A stretch of DNA of 64,000 nt from Spraguea lophii (Eukaryota; Microsporidia; Spragueidae), in the NCBI GenBank assembly GCA_001887945.1, contig LDOQ01000088.1, positions 1 through 64,000 of the forward strand, written 5' to 3'. This document shows, piece after piece, positions 21,360 through 31,391 of this stretch. Every line of letters starts with the position of its first letter. Within the stretch, counting starts at the first letter, position 1. Under the pieces are notes generated by a model. It ran no database searches. It was given only the letters and a program-made list of their open reading frames with translations, and had not been told where the DNA came from. The position numbers and the translations under genes are program-made.

Positions 21360-22501
21360 AAAAAATTAAAAAAATATTTATAACAGATAATATGAAACTA
21401 TTGTTTGTCAAAAAAAGTAATACAAACAAATTAAGTTGTTTGATTGTATTTTTTAAATAATTAAGTTAAATAAATGTTTATACACGAAATATCAAATATT
21501 TTAGGTTATGAATATTAACATATTTTTTTTGATTATTTTTACGTGATAAGATTAACAAATCATAAATAATTAAATTTATTCCTTAGAAAGGATAATATTT
21601 TTTATTATTACGGATTTACTTTACATATCGTTTCATGATTATTTTACATCATTTTAATAGCTATGTTTTACATATTGTTTTTTCATTTTATTGTAAGTTT
21701 ACTAAAATTATATTTTAATTACACTTATTTTTGTAAAAAACAATTTAGAAAAATATTTAAATTTTTTTAATTTCTATTTTTTTTACCTTCTTACGTTGAT
21801 TTTTATTCAATATTTTTTTAAACACCAATTTGTAATTATTTATTTTCTCATAATTTTAAAATATTCAATTATCTAAATAGTTTAACAATAATATCTATTA
21901 TATGATTGTTTCTACAATATAATTATTAGATTGTTTTAAGTCTTATATATTTATACAACTTTATTCTGTTATTATAGTACAAGTTATTTAATTTATAACT
22001 TTTAAGGAAAATAATTTTTTGAATTTTCATATTTCAATTTTTTGAGTATTTAAATATATTAGATTGCTAATAAAACAATTTTTGTTTTTCTCTTAAGAAA
22101 GGAAATATCTTCTATTTATCTATTAATATGGTCGATGAAACATTTAATGTCTATTTTATCTTTATTTTTATAGTTTCTTACGAAATTTTATCAAGATTTC
22201 TTTAATATGTATAATTTACGGAATAAACACAAAAAATAGAACAAGGAATGTAATAGTATGTCAATTAATAATATATTATTTTGTATAATAAAGTTATCAA
22301 CTCATTATAATTTATTTGTTTTATAATATAATTATATCATATGTAAATATGTAATTTAAAATAAGATATTGTAAATTATTCATATATATTGAATTAAATT
22401 TTTATAACGATTATTTTGATCGAGTGAATATTGTTAGTATGATAAAAAAATATATCATTTGATCAAAATAAACCATAAAAAAGAAATCATGTTTAACAAA
22501 T
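21360..22501. other. intergenic spacer, divergent
   Basis: More than 1.1 kb of very AT-rich DNA between the importin gene and the small hypothetical gene. No coding, RNA or repeat signal seen. Confidence 0.5.
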
Positions 22502-23146
22502 ATGTTATTTGTATGGTTATTTTATATTGAACTTACTAGAGATTCCTGTTATAACAGTGTATCTTTATTAAGAGACGTGACAAAGAGATTAAGGGGTTCA
22601 ATTATCGAAGAGAATAAGAAATGTGTGAGCATATATCTTCCAAACAAATATATATACATCACAAAAAATTACATTCGGCAGATAGAAAAAAGAAAAGAAG
22701 ATAAAAACTTAAATATCTTGAATATAAAATCAATGAAAAAACACAAAACTAAAAATATAAGATTAAAGATATGTTTCTATAAAGAACAGAAATACCAAAG
22801 ATATATTATGTTATTAAATCATATACATACCTGCATACAGAATATACAATTTGTTTTGCATCGATATTTCTCTATTTCACAGTTGAATTTCTACTATTAT
22901 TTTAGTAAACATTTTCTTCACCATCTAAGTAGAGCATTATTATGTATGTTAAGAAAATGTGATAAAGTGAATGAAGAAATGTATACAAATATTAAGAGTT
23001 ATTTTATAAAGAAACTAGTTGCTTTTACGAAATATTGTAATATAGATATTTTAGGAGGAAAATATGGAGAGATGATGCGATTAACAGCGTATGGCAATGA
23101 TGAATTTAATAGCAAAAAATTAAATGATTTTTTGGCTCGATGTTAA
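22502..23146 (+). CDS. hypothetical protein with signal-like N-terminus
   Basis: A 214-residue protein that I do not recognise. The N-terminus MLFVWLFYIEL is hydrophobic, followed by a basic, Lys/Tyr/His-rich region and a helical second half with several cysteines. It may be a secreted, lineage-specific protein, like its neighbours at 24246 and 25942. There is no CCC start context. The last codons and stop lie where repeat copy E begins, so the original 3' end may have been replaced by an insertion. Chance frame or partial pseudogene remain possible. Confidence 0.5.
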   Translation: MLFVWLFYIELTRDSCYNSVSLLRDVTKRLRGSIIEENKKCVSIYLPNKYIYITKNYIRQIEKRKEDKNLNILNIKSMKKHKTKNIRLKICFYKEQKYQRYIMLLNHIHTCIQNIQFVLHRYFSISQLNFYYYFSKHFLHHLSRALLCMLRKCDKVNEEMYTNIKSYFIKKLVAFTKYCNIDILGGKYGEMMRLTAYGNDEFNSKKLNDFLARC

Positions 23147-23568
23147 AACGTTATTCATAAGCTAACAGGTCTGAATCCTTAACGAGGCAATTTTTGAAGG
23201 TAAAAGAATAAAAAATAATATGAAAGAAAAACAATTGAATTGTTGCTAGGTTGCTAGTATGGATTGCTTTTACATTCTACGAAATCTTATATCATATAAG
23301 TCAGTTATTGATGATGTAAATACAATATCTTATTAATTCGTGGCTCTATTACAAACCACCGAGAAAAAGTGTAATAGACACCATATACAACCTTTAGCAA
23401 TGTGACCGATACGGTAAGGGGATGTTAATGCATGTATACAATGAAACCTGTTAATGTAAATATACAATCGCTTTGAAGAGCCAAAAATATTGAACTCTGG
23501 TAAGGTTATGTTGATCAACCATTTGAATATAATTAAAATGTTGTTATTAAAAAAATTAGGAAAATATT
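23125..23568 (+). repeat. SINE-like repeat, copy E (diverged)
   Basis: Plus-strand, older copy. The B-box region has become 'aacaggtctgaatcct' (about 23165-23180). The 3' half (about 23410-23530) follows the order of copy C: 'gttaatgcatgtatac', 'ctgttaatgtaaatatacaa', 'agagccaaaa', 'ggttatgttgatcaac'. It ends in 'ataattaaaatgttgttattaaaaaaatt', a tail shared with copy G but not with copy C, so E and G may form a subfamily. Confidence 0.6.
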
Positions 23569-23684
23569 TAAATTTTTTATTAAAACAATTTATTATTGGT
23601 ATTTTCAATACGTAATTTTAATTATAACATATTATATTTACGATAATACAAAGGTCAGAAATAACTGGATTGTAAAAAATCTAA

Positions 23685-24155
23685 ATAATTTTTTTAATGA
23701 AATTTTTATTTATAAAAGTTTTCTGGCCGGCTGCGGCCTATCATGCTCTATAACTTTGGCTCCTAAAACATATTTAAACTTGTACTAACTGGTTTCGCTA
23801 CAGATATACATTAATCTAATTTTACCTTGTGCTTCAGAATGTTCGGATTTTACGTATGATGCAATCATCATCCTATAATTTTTAATAAGATTCTAATATC
23901 TTTTTTGATATAATATTGGTTGACTCGGAAATCAATACAAGAATTGTAACTGCAGCAGTTAAACATTACTTTAATCTGGTGGTTGATTGTAATATAAGGT
24001 ACGGCTAATGTTACATTATCGAACCTTCACCTACTCAATAACTTTTCTCTTCTATTTCTTATTTTTTTAAAATTCTTCAGAGTGGAGGATTCGAACCCGA
24101 CAGACTCGGGATTTAATCGCTATTTCACATCCATTTGACCAAGATAACCTGTTTT
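23685..24155 (-). repeat. SINE-like repeat, copy F
   Basis: Well-preserved minus-strand copy. The head on the minus strand (about 24145-24075) has a clear A-box-like 'cttggtcaaatggatg' and a perfect B box 'gggttcgaatcct'. Body landmarks include 'gatgatgattgcatcatacg' and 'aaagtaatgtttaactgc'; the 3' end is complementary to 'tttttttaatgaaatttttatttataaaag' at about 23690-23720. It lies back to back with copy E. Confidence 0.82.
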
Positions 24156-24245
24156 TGATTTTTAAAAAATGACCATTAAAAAGAATAGGAGTAAATAATT
24201 GATAAATCAAGATTTTCTTTAGTAAAAGGATCTTAGTTACCCTAT

Positions 24246-24644
24246 ATGAAAATCCTGATTGTTTTTTATTTTTTTATATTTTCAATAATAAGTGCCATGG
24301 CTGAGATAAATTCCATGTTTTGTGACAACACGGGAAGCAATGATCAACATATTGTTACTGGCAAACCGCCATTAGCACCAAATGCATTGACGAAAAGAAG
24401 AAGTCAAAAGAAATATAATTCAACACAGAAAGCAAACTCAGCCCAAAATCAAAACCACAATTATAATAAAAATCCGGAACCAAAACCGATCGAAAATCAC
24501 AATACAAAGCCGAGAAAAACTTTAACAGATCACGACTTTAAAGTTATACCAAAAAAAGAAAACAAAAAAAATGGAATGGAAGATAAATTACGTATTTTTG
24601 TATGTTTTCAGTTCATATTATCCGTACTCTTAATCTTTCTATAA
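24246..24644 (+). CDS. small secreted basic protein with C-terminal hydrophobic tail
   Basis: A 132-residue protein. Residues 1-19 are a clear signal peptide (MKILIVFYFFIFSIISAMAE). The middle (about 33-105) is hydrophilic, disordered and rich in Asn, Lys, Gln and Pro. The last about 16 residues are hydrophobic and end at the stop, preceded by a charged stretch. This fits a GPI-attachment signal or a tail anchor, as in some microsporidian spore-wall and polar-tube proteins. The start has 'accctatATG'. No homologue recognised. Confidence 0.72.
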   Translation: MKILIVFYFFIFSIISAMAEINSMFCDNTGSNDQHIVTGKPPLAPNALTKRRSQKKYNSTQKANSAQNQNHNYNKNPEPKPIENHNTKPRKTLTDHDFKVIPKKENKKNGMEDKLRIFVCFQFILSVLLIFL

Positions 24645-25941
24645 GAAAAAAAATCAAGAATAGTTTCCTTAAGTTTTCTTATCTCCTTACAGAATAAATT
24701 AAACTTTAAACCACGCAAATCAAATTAAGCATAAGCCAGATAAAAATAAATTTATTCGTCTTTTCAAAATAAATATTTATTTCCCAATATAAAAATTTTC
24801 AAAATAGCTAATATAGTGCTTTCAATAACTTTTTTATAGGAATTTCCTAAATATTTTCAATTTTCTGTAGATTATAACCTTTAATTTTTTAATTTCTTCT
24901 ACTTTTGTATATTTAATATTAAAATAAATATATTAATTCTATTTATTATATATCTTAAAGTGTTAGAGATTTTTATATGTCCTATATTGTATCATATTTT
25001 TTCCATATATACAATATCCATTCTTTTTCAAACCATTATATTAACAAAGCAGCAATCAATAAAAATCCTTTCATAAAGTCAACCAAATATCACTTTAATT
25101 TAATAATGAGCTATATAAGCATGTAATTCTACTTTATTTTTGTATCTTATTGATTCTTGCTTAGAAAATTTTGAATTTATGAACTCCTAATATTTTTCAA
25201 ATCCAGTTGTCACTAAAAAAAGGGAGACAAATTAAAGTAATGATTAAATAATTTGATATATTAGTTTATCTAGTTTTTGGTATAATAATTTAATTAGAAA
25301 AGCTGATAAATAATATGTCTCGTTTTAAAGATTTTATTAAAAATTCCATTTTTATTTTTATCTATGAAAATATGAGTAATTAAGGAGATACCACAATTTG
25401 TAATCGAAAAAAAGTTAACGAAACATTCATAACAATTATTGACTAAAAATAAAAAGAAAATTGTGTATATAAAGATATATAATAAAATATATATAAAAGT
25501 AAAAAAATAATTTTATATGTTAATACATATTTTTATTAAATCAAGTTTTTATTTTTGTTTCTTGTAATAAAAAGCAAGGCTAACTTTTTTTTGCCTTTCA
25601 AATATGATTCACTTTATAATTAAATCTTTAATTTCATAAAAAGTTATGAAACTAACTTATCAGTTGTTATCTCAAATGACATTTATTAAAAAATGTTAAT
25701 TTATGGCAAAATAAATATATCTAACGCCTTGTTAGAATATAACCAATGGTTCTGTCATGATATTTTATTTAATTTTGACATTGTCAAAAATAAATAAAAA
25801 AATATCATAAAACAAATAATTAAATATAGCTAAAGCTTATGAATTGGGGTTTCTAAACATTTAAAGACTTTCAAAGATAAATTTCTTGAGAGATGTCATT
25901 TCTTGGATTGTATATATTTATAAAAGTTAAAAACTCATCAT
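24645..25941. other. intergenic spacer
   Basis: 1.3 kb of AT-rich DNA upstream of the LRR gene, with no coding, RNA or repeat signal I can support. Confidence 0.5.
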
Positions 25942-28557
25942 ATGATTTTTTTCTTTTTTATTATATCATTCAAATGTGCGAATATAGCAACTGATTTGGA
26001 AAAGAACATGTGGAGATTTTTAATGGATGATATAACTATATTATACGGAGAAAATAATAAATATATTGCTGAACTAAGAAGTATTGATGCTATATATACT
26101 GTTTATCAAGATGATATGAAACTTGTTATACGCTTTAAAAACAATAAGAATTATATTCCAAGCATAGTATGTGAATGTCACAAAATGAAAAGTTTTATTT
26201 CTCACAATGGAGAACTTACTCAACTTCCAGATAACTTTAATAAATTAAAAAAATTGGAATTTCTTGATTTAGGAAATAACGAATTCACAGAAATACCACA
26301 TCAAATATTTTTTTTGGAAAATTTGGATTATTTAAATCTTTCAGAAAATCTAATCACAACAATACCAAGCAATATAAAATTGTTATCTAAACTCACAACA
26401 TTATTATTATCCAAAAATAAATTAGTTGAAATATCTGACGATATTGGAATTCTTTCCAATCTAGAACTTCTTGATCTATCTAGCAATTATGAACTCTTTA
26501 CTGATTTAAATATAAAAAGACGAAGTTTAAAATTTACAAGATTTATTGACTTTTTGAAATATACCAATATAAAACAGTTGCATTTAATTAGTTGTAAATT
26601 AGAAAAATTACCTTCAGATTTTGTTTTCCCATATTTAACGAATCTTCATCTAAATCATAATTTTCTTTATAAATTGCCAATGGCTTTATCTAAATGCTAT
26701 TCATTGGAACAATTAGATCTTTCATTTAATTTTTTTTCAGACATCCAATTACCTATTATAAAAAATTTACCTATTATCGAGCTTTGTTTTAACAAAAACA
26801 AAATATCGGGTAGAGTAATGATAAATTGTGAAAAGCTTATAGACTTGAAAATTCTATACTTGAATAATAATTATATATCCGTTTTTGAATTTCAAAAATG
26901 CTGTAAACGTGAAATTGACGAATTACATCTAAAAGATAATTTAATAAAAAAATTAGGTATCAATATTTATGAAATGGAAACATTAAAAGTATTAGATCTC
27001 AGTAAAAATAATATAATAAAAATTAAGGATTTTACATGCTGTACACTAAATTTTCTAACAATAAAAATAAAGGTAAATAAGTTACGCACGTTAAAAAACA
27101 TATTTTTATTTACAAATATTGCATTTTTAGAAGTCGAATGTAGCGAAAAATGTGGTGATATGGCGTTTTTAGATTTATTTCAACACCAAGAAGAGGATGG
27201 ATTTTGTTTTGAAATAGTTTTTAATAATTGTTATCTCACAGAAATTCCATATAATCTAGATAATTGTAAAGGCTTGGAAAAATTAACAATAAAAAATAAT
27301 AATATTAATAAAATAAGCAATGTATTTTACAATACAAAAAATCTTAAACATTTGTGTATGATAAATAACAAGACTGAATATGTTGAAGGAAGTATATTTT
27401 TGCATCGGAATTTCGAAATTATAGATTTAAGAAACAATTTATTGAGATATTTACCTAGTCAAATAAATAATATCAATAAAGAATTGACTGTTATATTATA
27501 TAAAAATCCGATAATTCATTATGGAAAGGAAGAAAAGGTTGGTCTTATGAACTTAAATTATAAGATTGTAGCTAATATAGAAATATATGTCAAAGAAGAT
27601 ATACCCGAGGAATTTAATAATCTTCATGGGTTTTTCTCCCAAAAATTTTCGCGTGGAGAAACATTCTGGAATATAGATAAATTATCAAAAATTGTGTCTA
27701 AAACTCCGAAAAAACACACGTTACTAGGTGAAGAAATTTTAAATATTTGGAAGAATCAATTAAAAAAATATGTGGTAGATAGCGATATTAAAAAATTGGT
27801 AAAAATATATTTATATAATTTATATAATATTCCGTATAAAAGAGAGCATATGGTTAAATCTATTCCCGAAGAAGATAAAAACAAAATAAAAGATTACATA
27901 GAAGAAATTTTTCATATTCTATTAAATAAGAAACAGACAGATGATTTAATAATAGAGACAACCTTTGAATATATTGAACCAGGTTTAAAAGCCTGTTTGG
28001 ATGGCCAATTTGAACATATAAGTAGAGCATATTATACTTTAGCATATAATATTGAAGATCCAGATATTTTTTATTACGTAAAAGATATTATATCACGATT
28101 AAAATATGACATTCTTATGTATATTACCACTTCTAATGATTTTCACCAAAATGTTCATATTTTATCATATTGGAGGAAAAAATTTGCAGAGGAATTAGGA
28201 TTTACATCATATTCTTCTATTTATGGTATACAGATAGAAAATTCCTTGTTAAGATCTTCAGAATATATTCTTTACCAATTTTTTAAAAAATTTTCTATAA
28301 GAAATGTAGTTGAAAAAATAACCAAGGAAATCAATAGTAGTAATCATTTAATATGTTTGGCAACAATATTTATTTATAAAGAAAAAATAGACGAGGAACT
28401 AAAAAAACAAATGATAAAATACGACGATTTTGAAAATCAATTTTTTACAGGGATTACTGAAATGGGAACTAAATATATTTTAAATCTCTTATGCTTGTTT
28501 ACCCACAATAATCAAGAATTAAACCATAAAAATAAAATGAATACTTACATGGAGTAA
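25942..28557 (+). CDS. secreted leucine-rich-repeat protein
   Basis: An 871-residue protein. The N-terminus MIFFFFIISFKCANIA is a signal peptide. From about residue 85 to 520 it has roughly fifteen leucine-rich repeats of the xLxxLxLxxNxLxxIP type, clearest at about 98-190 (repeats with FLDLGNN, YLNLSEN, TLLLSKN, LLDLSSN). The C-terminal 300 residues are helical and Lys/Tyr-rich with no known domain. Expanded secreted LRR families occur in several microsporidia and are suspected host-interaction proteins; that role is inference here. The frame is intact, without a CCC start context, and it sits in a block of other lineage-specific genes. Confidence 0.85.
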   Translation: MIFFFFIISFKCANIATDLEKNMWRFLMDDITILYGENNKYIAELRSIDAIYTVYQDDMKLVIRFKNNKNYIPSIVCECHKMKSFISHNGELTQLPDNFNKLKKLEFLDLGNNEFTEIPHQIFFLENLDYLNLSENLITTIPSNIKLLSKLTTLLLSKNKLVEISDDIGILSNLELLDLSSNYELFTDLNIKRRSLKFTRFIDFLKYTNIKQLHLISCKLEKLPSDFVFPYLTNLHLNHNFLYKLPMALSKCYSLEQLDLSFNFFSDIQLPIIKNLPIIELCFNKNKISGRVMINCEKLIDLKILYLNNNYISVFEFQKCCKREIDELHLKDNLIKKLGINIYEMETLKVLDLSKNNIIKIKDFTCCTLNFLTIKIKVNKLRTLKNIFLFTNIAFLEVECSEKCGDMAFLDLFQHQEEDGFCFEIVFNNCYLTEIPYNLDNCKGLEKLTIKNNNINKISNVFYNTKNLKHLCMINNKTEYVEGSIFLHRNFEIIDLRNNLLRYLPSQINNINKELTVILYKNPIIHYGKEEKVGLMNLNYKIVANIEIYVKEDIPEEFNNLHGFFSQKFSRGETFWNIDKLSKIVSKTPKKHTLLGEEILNIWKNQLKKYVVDSDIKKLVKIYLYNLYNIPYKREHMVKSIPEEDKNKIKDYIEEIFHILLNKKQTDDLIIETTFEYIEPGLKACLDGQFEHISRAYYTLAYNIEDPDIFYYVKDIISRLKYDILMYITTSNDFHQNVHILSYWRKKFAEELGFTSYSSIYGIQIENSLLRSSEYILYQFFKKFSIRNVVEKITKEINSSNHLICLATIFIYKEKIDEELKKQMIKYDDFENQFFTGITEMGTKYILNLLCLFTHNNQELNHKNKMNTYME

Positions 28558-29315
28558 ACACATTTAATTATAAAAGTTTGATAGAGCACATAAAAAATAA
28601 AATATTTCTTCTAAAAACATTCAAGCTGCTTTACCAATATTCATTATTTTCAATTAACGATTATTTATTATAAATAATACGGATTTTAACAGAATAAAAA
28701 AAAATATTGTTAAATATTTACCTTCGACTCTTCAATAAAACATAATTATGTAATCAAAGTAATAAAGCAAGTCAATTTCAATAAAATAATTAATATTTAT
28801 ACATTTTTACATTATATTTATAATATTTTTGTTAATATATGTTAGATTTGTTTTTTTTATTGTTGAGAAACCTTTTATTTATTTTCTTAAACCAAGCTAC
28901 ATCATTATAATTTATTGGATTTTATTGGATACATTATAATATTCCGTTTAATTGAACAAATATATAATAATAAGAGATATTTACATCTGTTTTTTAACTG
29001 ATTTCAAAAACTTTTATTATTTCTGCAAGACAATCATTTTGTTTTATAAAATTTTAATTTTCGAACAAACAAAAACATGATATTGTACTTTAATATGTTA
29101 TTAAATAAATTTAAAGAGTAAAATTATTATATCAACACGTCATAATTTTTATTATATATTTGACTAAATTATTATAACAATATTTTACAATATAAATCTA
29201 AATAAAATATAAACTTATTTTATATATACAGCGTTTAATATAATTTCAACAGGTCGGCTTTTAAAAATAATAAGTAAAAATACAAAAGAAGGTATAATAT
29301 ATTTTAAAATTTTTA
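28558..29315. other. intergenic spacer, 3' ends converging
   Basis: AT-rich spacer with no gene or repeat copy seen. Confidence 0.5.
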
Positions 29316-30356
29316 TTAATTATATATTTTTATAGAAGAAATATATTTTGTATGAGAAAATACCACTTCTCCGTTTATATTTTCAATTCCATGAATAATT
29401 GGAAATTTTGTTTTTGAATTCGGTATATAGTCTATAAGCTTATCATCTTCTATTACTCTAAGACTATTTAATTCCTCTGTATGCAAAAATATCAATCCAT
29501 TTATATCTACCATATTTTTAACTGTTCCTTTTATTCTTCTAAATCCCTTTAATTTCTTCAAACTATCTTTAAAAACCATTAATTCATTTTTTTGTGCTAC
29601 ATATATTTTATTTTGTAAATAAAATATTTTTTCAATACCAAATCCATTGATCTCAACGATATTATTTATTTTATAGTCTAAATATTCTACTATTTTATCT
29701 TTATACAAGATAAATATCCTATTATCTTTTATTGTAAAATCTAAAGCATTACCAATCTCCAAAATATTTGTAATTTCATAATTTTCTATATCTAATACGT
29801 ATAATTTATCGGATAATAAATATATATTATCATATGCTACTATTTTCTTATATCCATTTTCTGATGTATTTTTTCTAATAGATACGACTTCTTTTGTATA
29901 AATATCCATTTCTTGCATAATACCACTCTTATTTGATATCATTACAATTTTATCTTTTATTAAACACATATCAGTAATTCTAAAATTTCTTATTTTATAT
30001 CCTTTTTCATCGATATAAATATTATTTTGACTATCTAATAAAATACATGTATTTTTCTTACTTTTATTTTTGGATGTAATAGTGTTATCGTCATGAGTAG
30101 ATTCTTTATTTGTATCTTCTTCAAAATTTATAATTGGTATTATTTTTTTAATATTATTATTTACAGAATATACTTTACGATCTACTTTATATTTATATAT
30201 TTTATTTTTTCGTTTATATTCTCTTCTAATGGGTACTTTTTTATCAAACCAATCTGGTGCTGTTGATGGTTTTATTTCAATTTCTTTGTCAAAAAATCCA
30301 TTTTCAACATCAGAAAACTCATCGGATGAAATTACTACTTCAATATTTTTATTCAT
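29316..30356 (-). CDS. beta-propeller-like protein, function unknown
   Basis: A 346-residue protein. Residues 1-90 are acidic then basic (SSDEFSDVENGFFDKE, then RREYKRKNKIYKYKVDRK), resembling the N-termini of nucleolar WD40 proteins. Residues about 100-346 show repeating short beta-strands of the propeller type (for example KIVMISNKSG, NIYLLSDKLYVLD, RIFILYKDKIVEYL, KIYVAQKNELMVF). A Utp18-like or other small-subunit processome role is possible, but no diagnostic motif supports it. The start has 'tcccaATG'. The upstream flank holds a stub of the SINE-like repeat. Confidence 0.75.
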   Translation of the reverse strand: MNKNIEVVISSDEFSDVENGFFDKEIEIKPSTAPDWFDKKVPIRREYKRKNKIYKYKVDRKVYSVNNNIKKIIPIINFEEDTNKESTHDDNTITSKNKSKKNTCILLDSQNNIYIDEKGYKIRNFRITDMCLIKDKIVMISNKSGIMQEMDIYTKEVVSIRKNTSENGYKKIVAYDNIYLLSDKLYVLDIENYEITNILEIGNALDFTIKDNRIFILYKDKIVEYLDYKINNIVEINGFGIEKIFYLQNKIYVAQKNELMVFKDSLKKLKGFRRIKGTVKNMVDINGLIFLHTEELNSLRVIEDDKLIDYIPNSKTKFPIIHGIENINGEVVFSHTKYISSIKIYN

Positions 30357-30384
30357 TGGGATAAAAAAATTAAAGAATTATAAA

Positions 30385-30435
30385 ATTTTTTTAAAACGAA
30401 ATTTTTATTTATAGAAGTTTCTTAGTCGGGAAAAA
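30385..30435 (-). repeat. 3' stub of the SINE-like repeat
   Basis: The stretch 'aaacgaaatttttatttatagaagtttcttagtcggg' closely matches the 3' terminus of copy F (23690-23735) and copy D. No further body is recognisable. It looks like a 5'-truncated insertion, the form that target-primed reverse transcription often leaves. Confidence 0.55.
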
Positions 30436-30513
30436 ATTATAAAATATTATGTATTTGATCCTATCGAATAAAAGTTATTAAATAAAATATATAATTATTA
30501 TAAAGATGTTTTA

Positions 30514-31236
30514 TTACCATTTAATTGGTGTTTTACCATATTTCTTTAAATATTCGTTAGCAATTAAAAAATGATTATTTCCAAAAAACTTTTTCGCACT
30601 AAAAGGACTGGGATGAGCTGATGTTAAAATTAAATGTTTTTCTTTATCTAAGAACTTAATTTTTTGCTTTGCAAAATTACCCCATAACATAAATACAACA
30701 TTTGAGCATTCTTCATTTACTAATTGAATAATTTTTTGTGTAAATATTTCCCATCCTATTTTTGAGTGCGAACTTGGTTGGTTTTTTAAGACAATTAATG
30801 AATCATTTAATAATAAAACACCTTGTTTTGCCCAAATGTCAAGAGATCCATGATTCGGTATTTTAAAATTGGGATAACAGTTTTTTATTTCTTTGTAAAT
30901 ATCTACTAGGCAGGGTGGTGTTCTCACTCCTTTGTTGACTGAAAATGATAAACCCATTGCTTGGTGTTCATTATGATATGGATCTTCACCCAATATCACA
31001 ATCTTGGTATCGTGATGATTAAAATAATTGGAAAATCTAAAAATACGGTCTACCGGTGGATAAAATATAGATTTGGTATGTAATGTTTTCTTTATAACAT
31101 TGAAATATGGTTTTTTACATTCTTCTTTGAGAGCATCTTTCCATGTATTACATAAGAAATTGTCCAGATTACAAATTTTACATGTTTCATCACATTTTTC
31201 TAATAAATCATTTTGTTTAATTGTATGTCCAGGCAT
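30514..31236 (-). CDS. UNG1: uracil-DNA glycosylase (family 1, UNG)
   Basis: A 240-residue UNG that removes uracil from DNA in base-excision repair. Present are the catalytic aspartate D85 in GEDPYH (83-88), the stacking phenylalanine in GLSFSV (95-100), the uracil-specificity asparagine N144 in LLLND, and the minor-groove loop with H208 (SAHPSPFSAKKFFG). The C-terminus KYGKTPIKW is family-typical. Two oddities surround the active Asp: the usual GQDPYHG reads GEDPYHN. The N-terminal 40 residues are Cys-rich with no clear targeting signal. The gene is divergent from the DUF167 gene, with about 155 bp between starts. There is no CCC start context. Confidence 0.95.
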   Translation of the reverse strand: MPGHTIKQNDLLEKCDETCKICNLDNFLCNTWKDALKEECKKPYFNVIKKTLHTKSIFYPPVDRIFRFSNYFNHHDTKIVILGEDPYHNEHQAMGLSFSVNKGVRTPPCLVDIYKEIKNCYPNFKIPNHGSLDIWAKQGVLLLNDSLIVLKNQPSSHSKIGWEIFTQKIIQLVNEECSNVVFMLWGNFAKQKIKFLDKEKHLILTSAHPSPFSAKKFFGNNHFLIANEYLKKYGKTPIKW

Positions 31237-31391
31237 TATATTCTCATCGTTTATTTTACCAATATATTTCTTATTATCAGTTTTTGTTTTTTTTTATTTC
31301 AACGGATCCATTTATTAGTTTCTTCTCTGTAGATATTTTTTTATTCTCTTTGCCTATAAAATTCATAAGATTACCATACATGGGTACACCC

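Noticed and set aside
23333..23608. 91-codon minus-strand open frame
   Set aside because: It lies within and antisense to repeat copy E, has no start context and no recognisable sequence.
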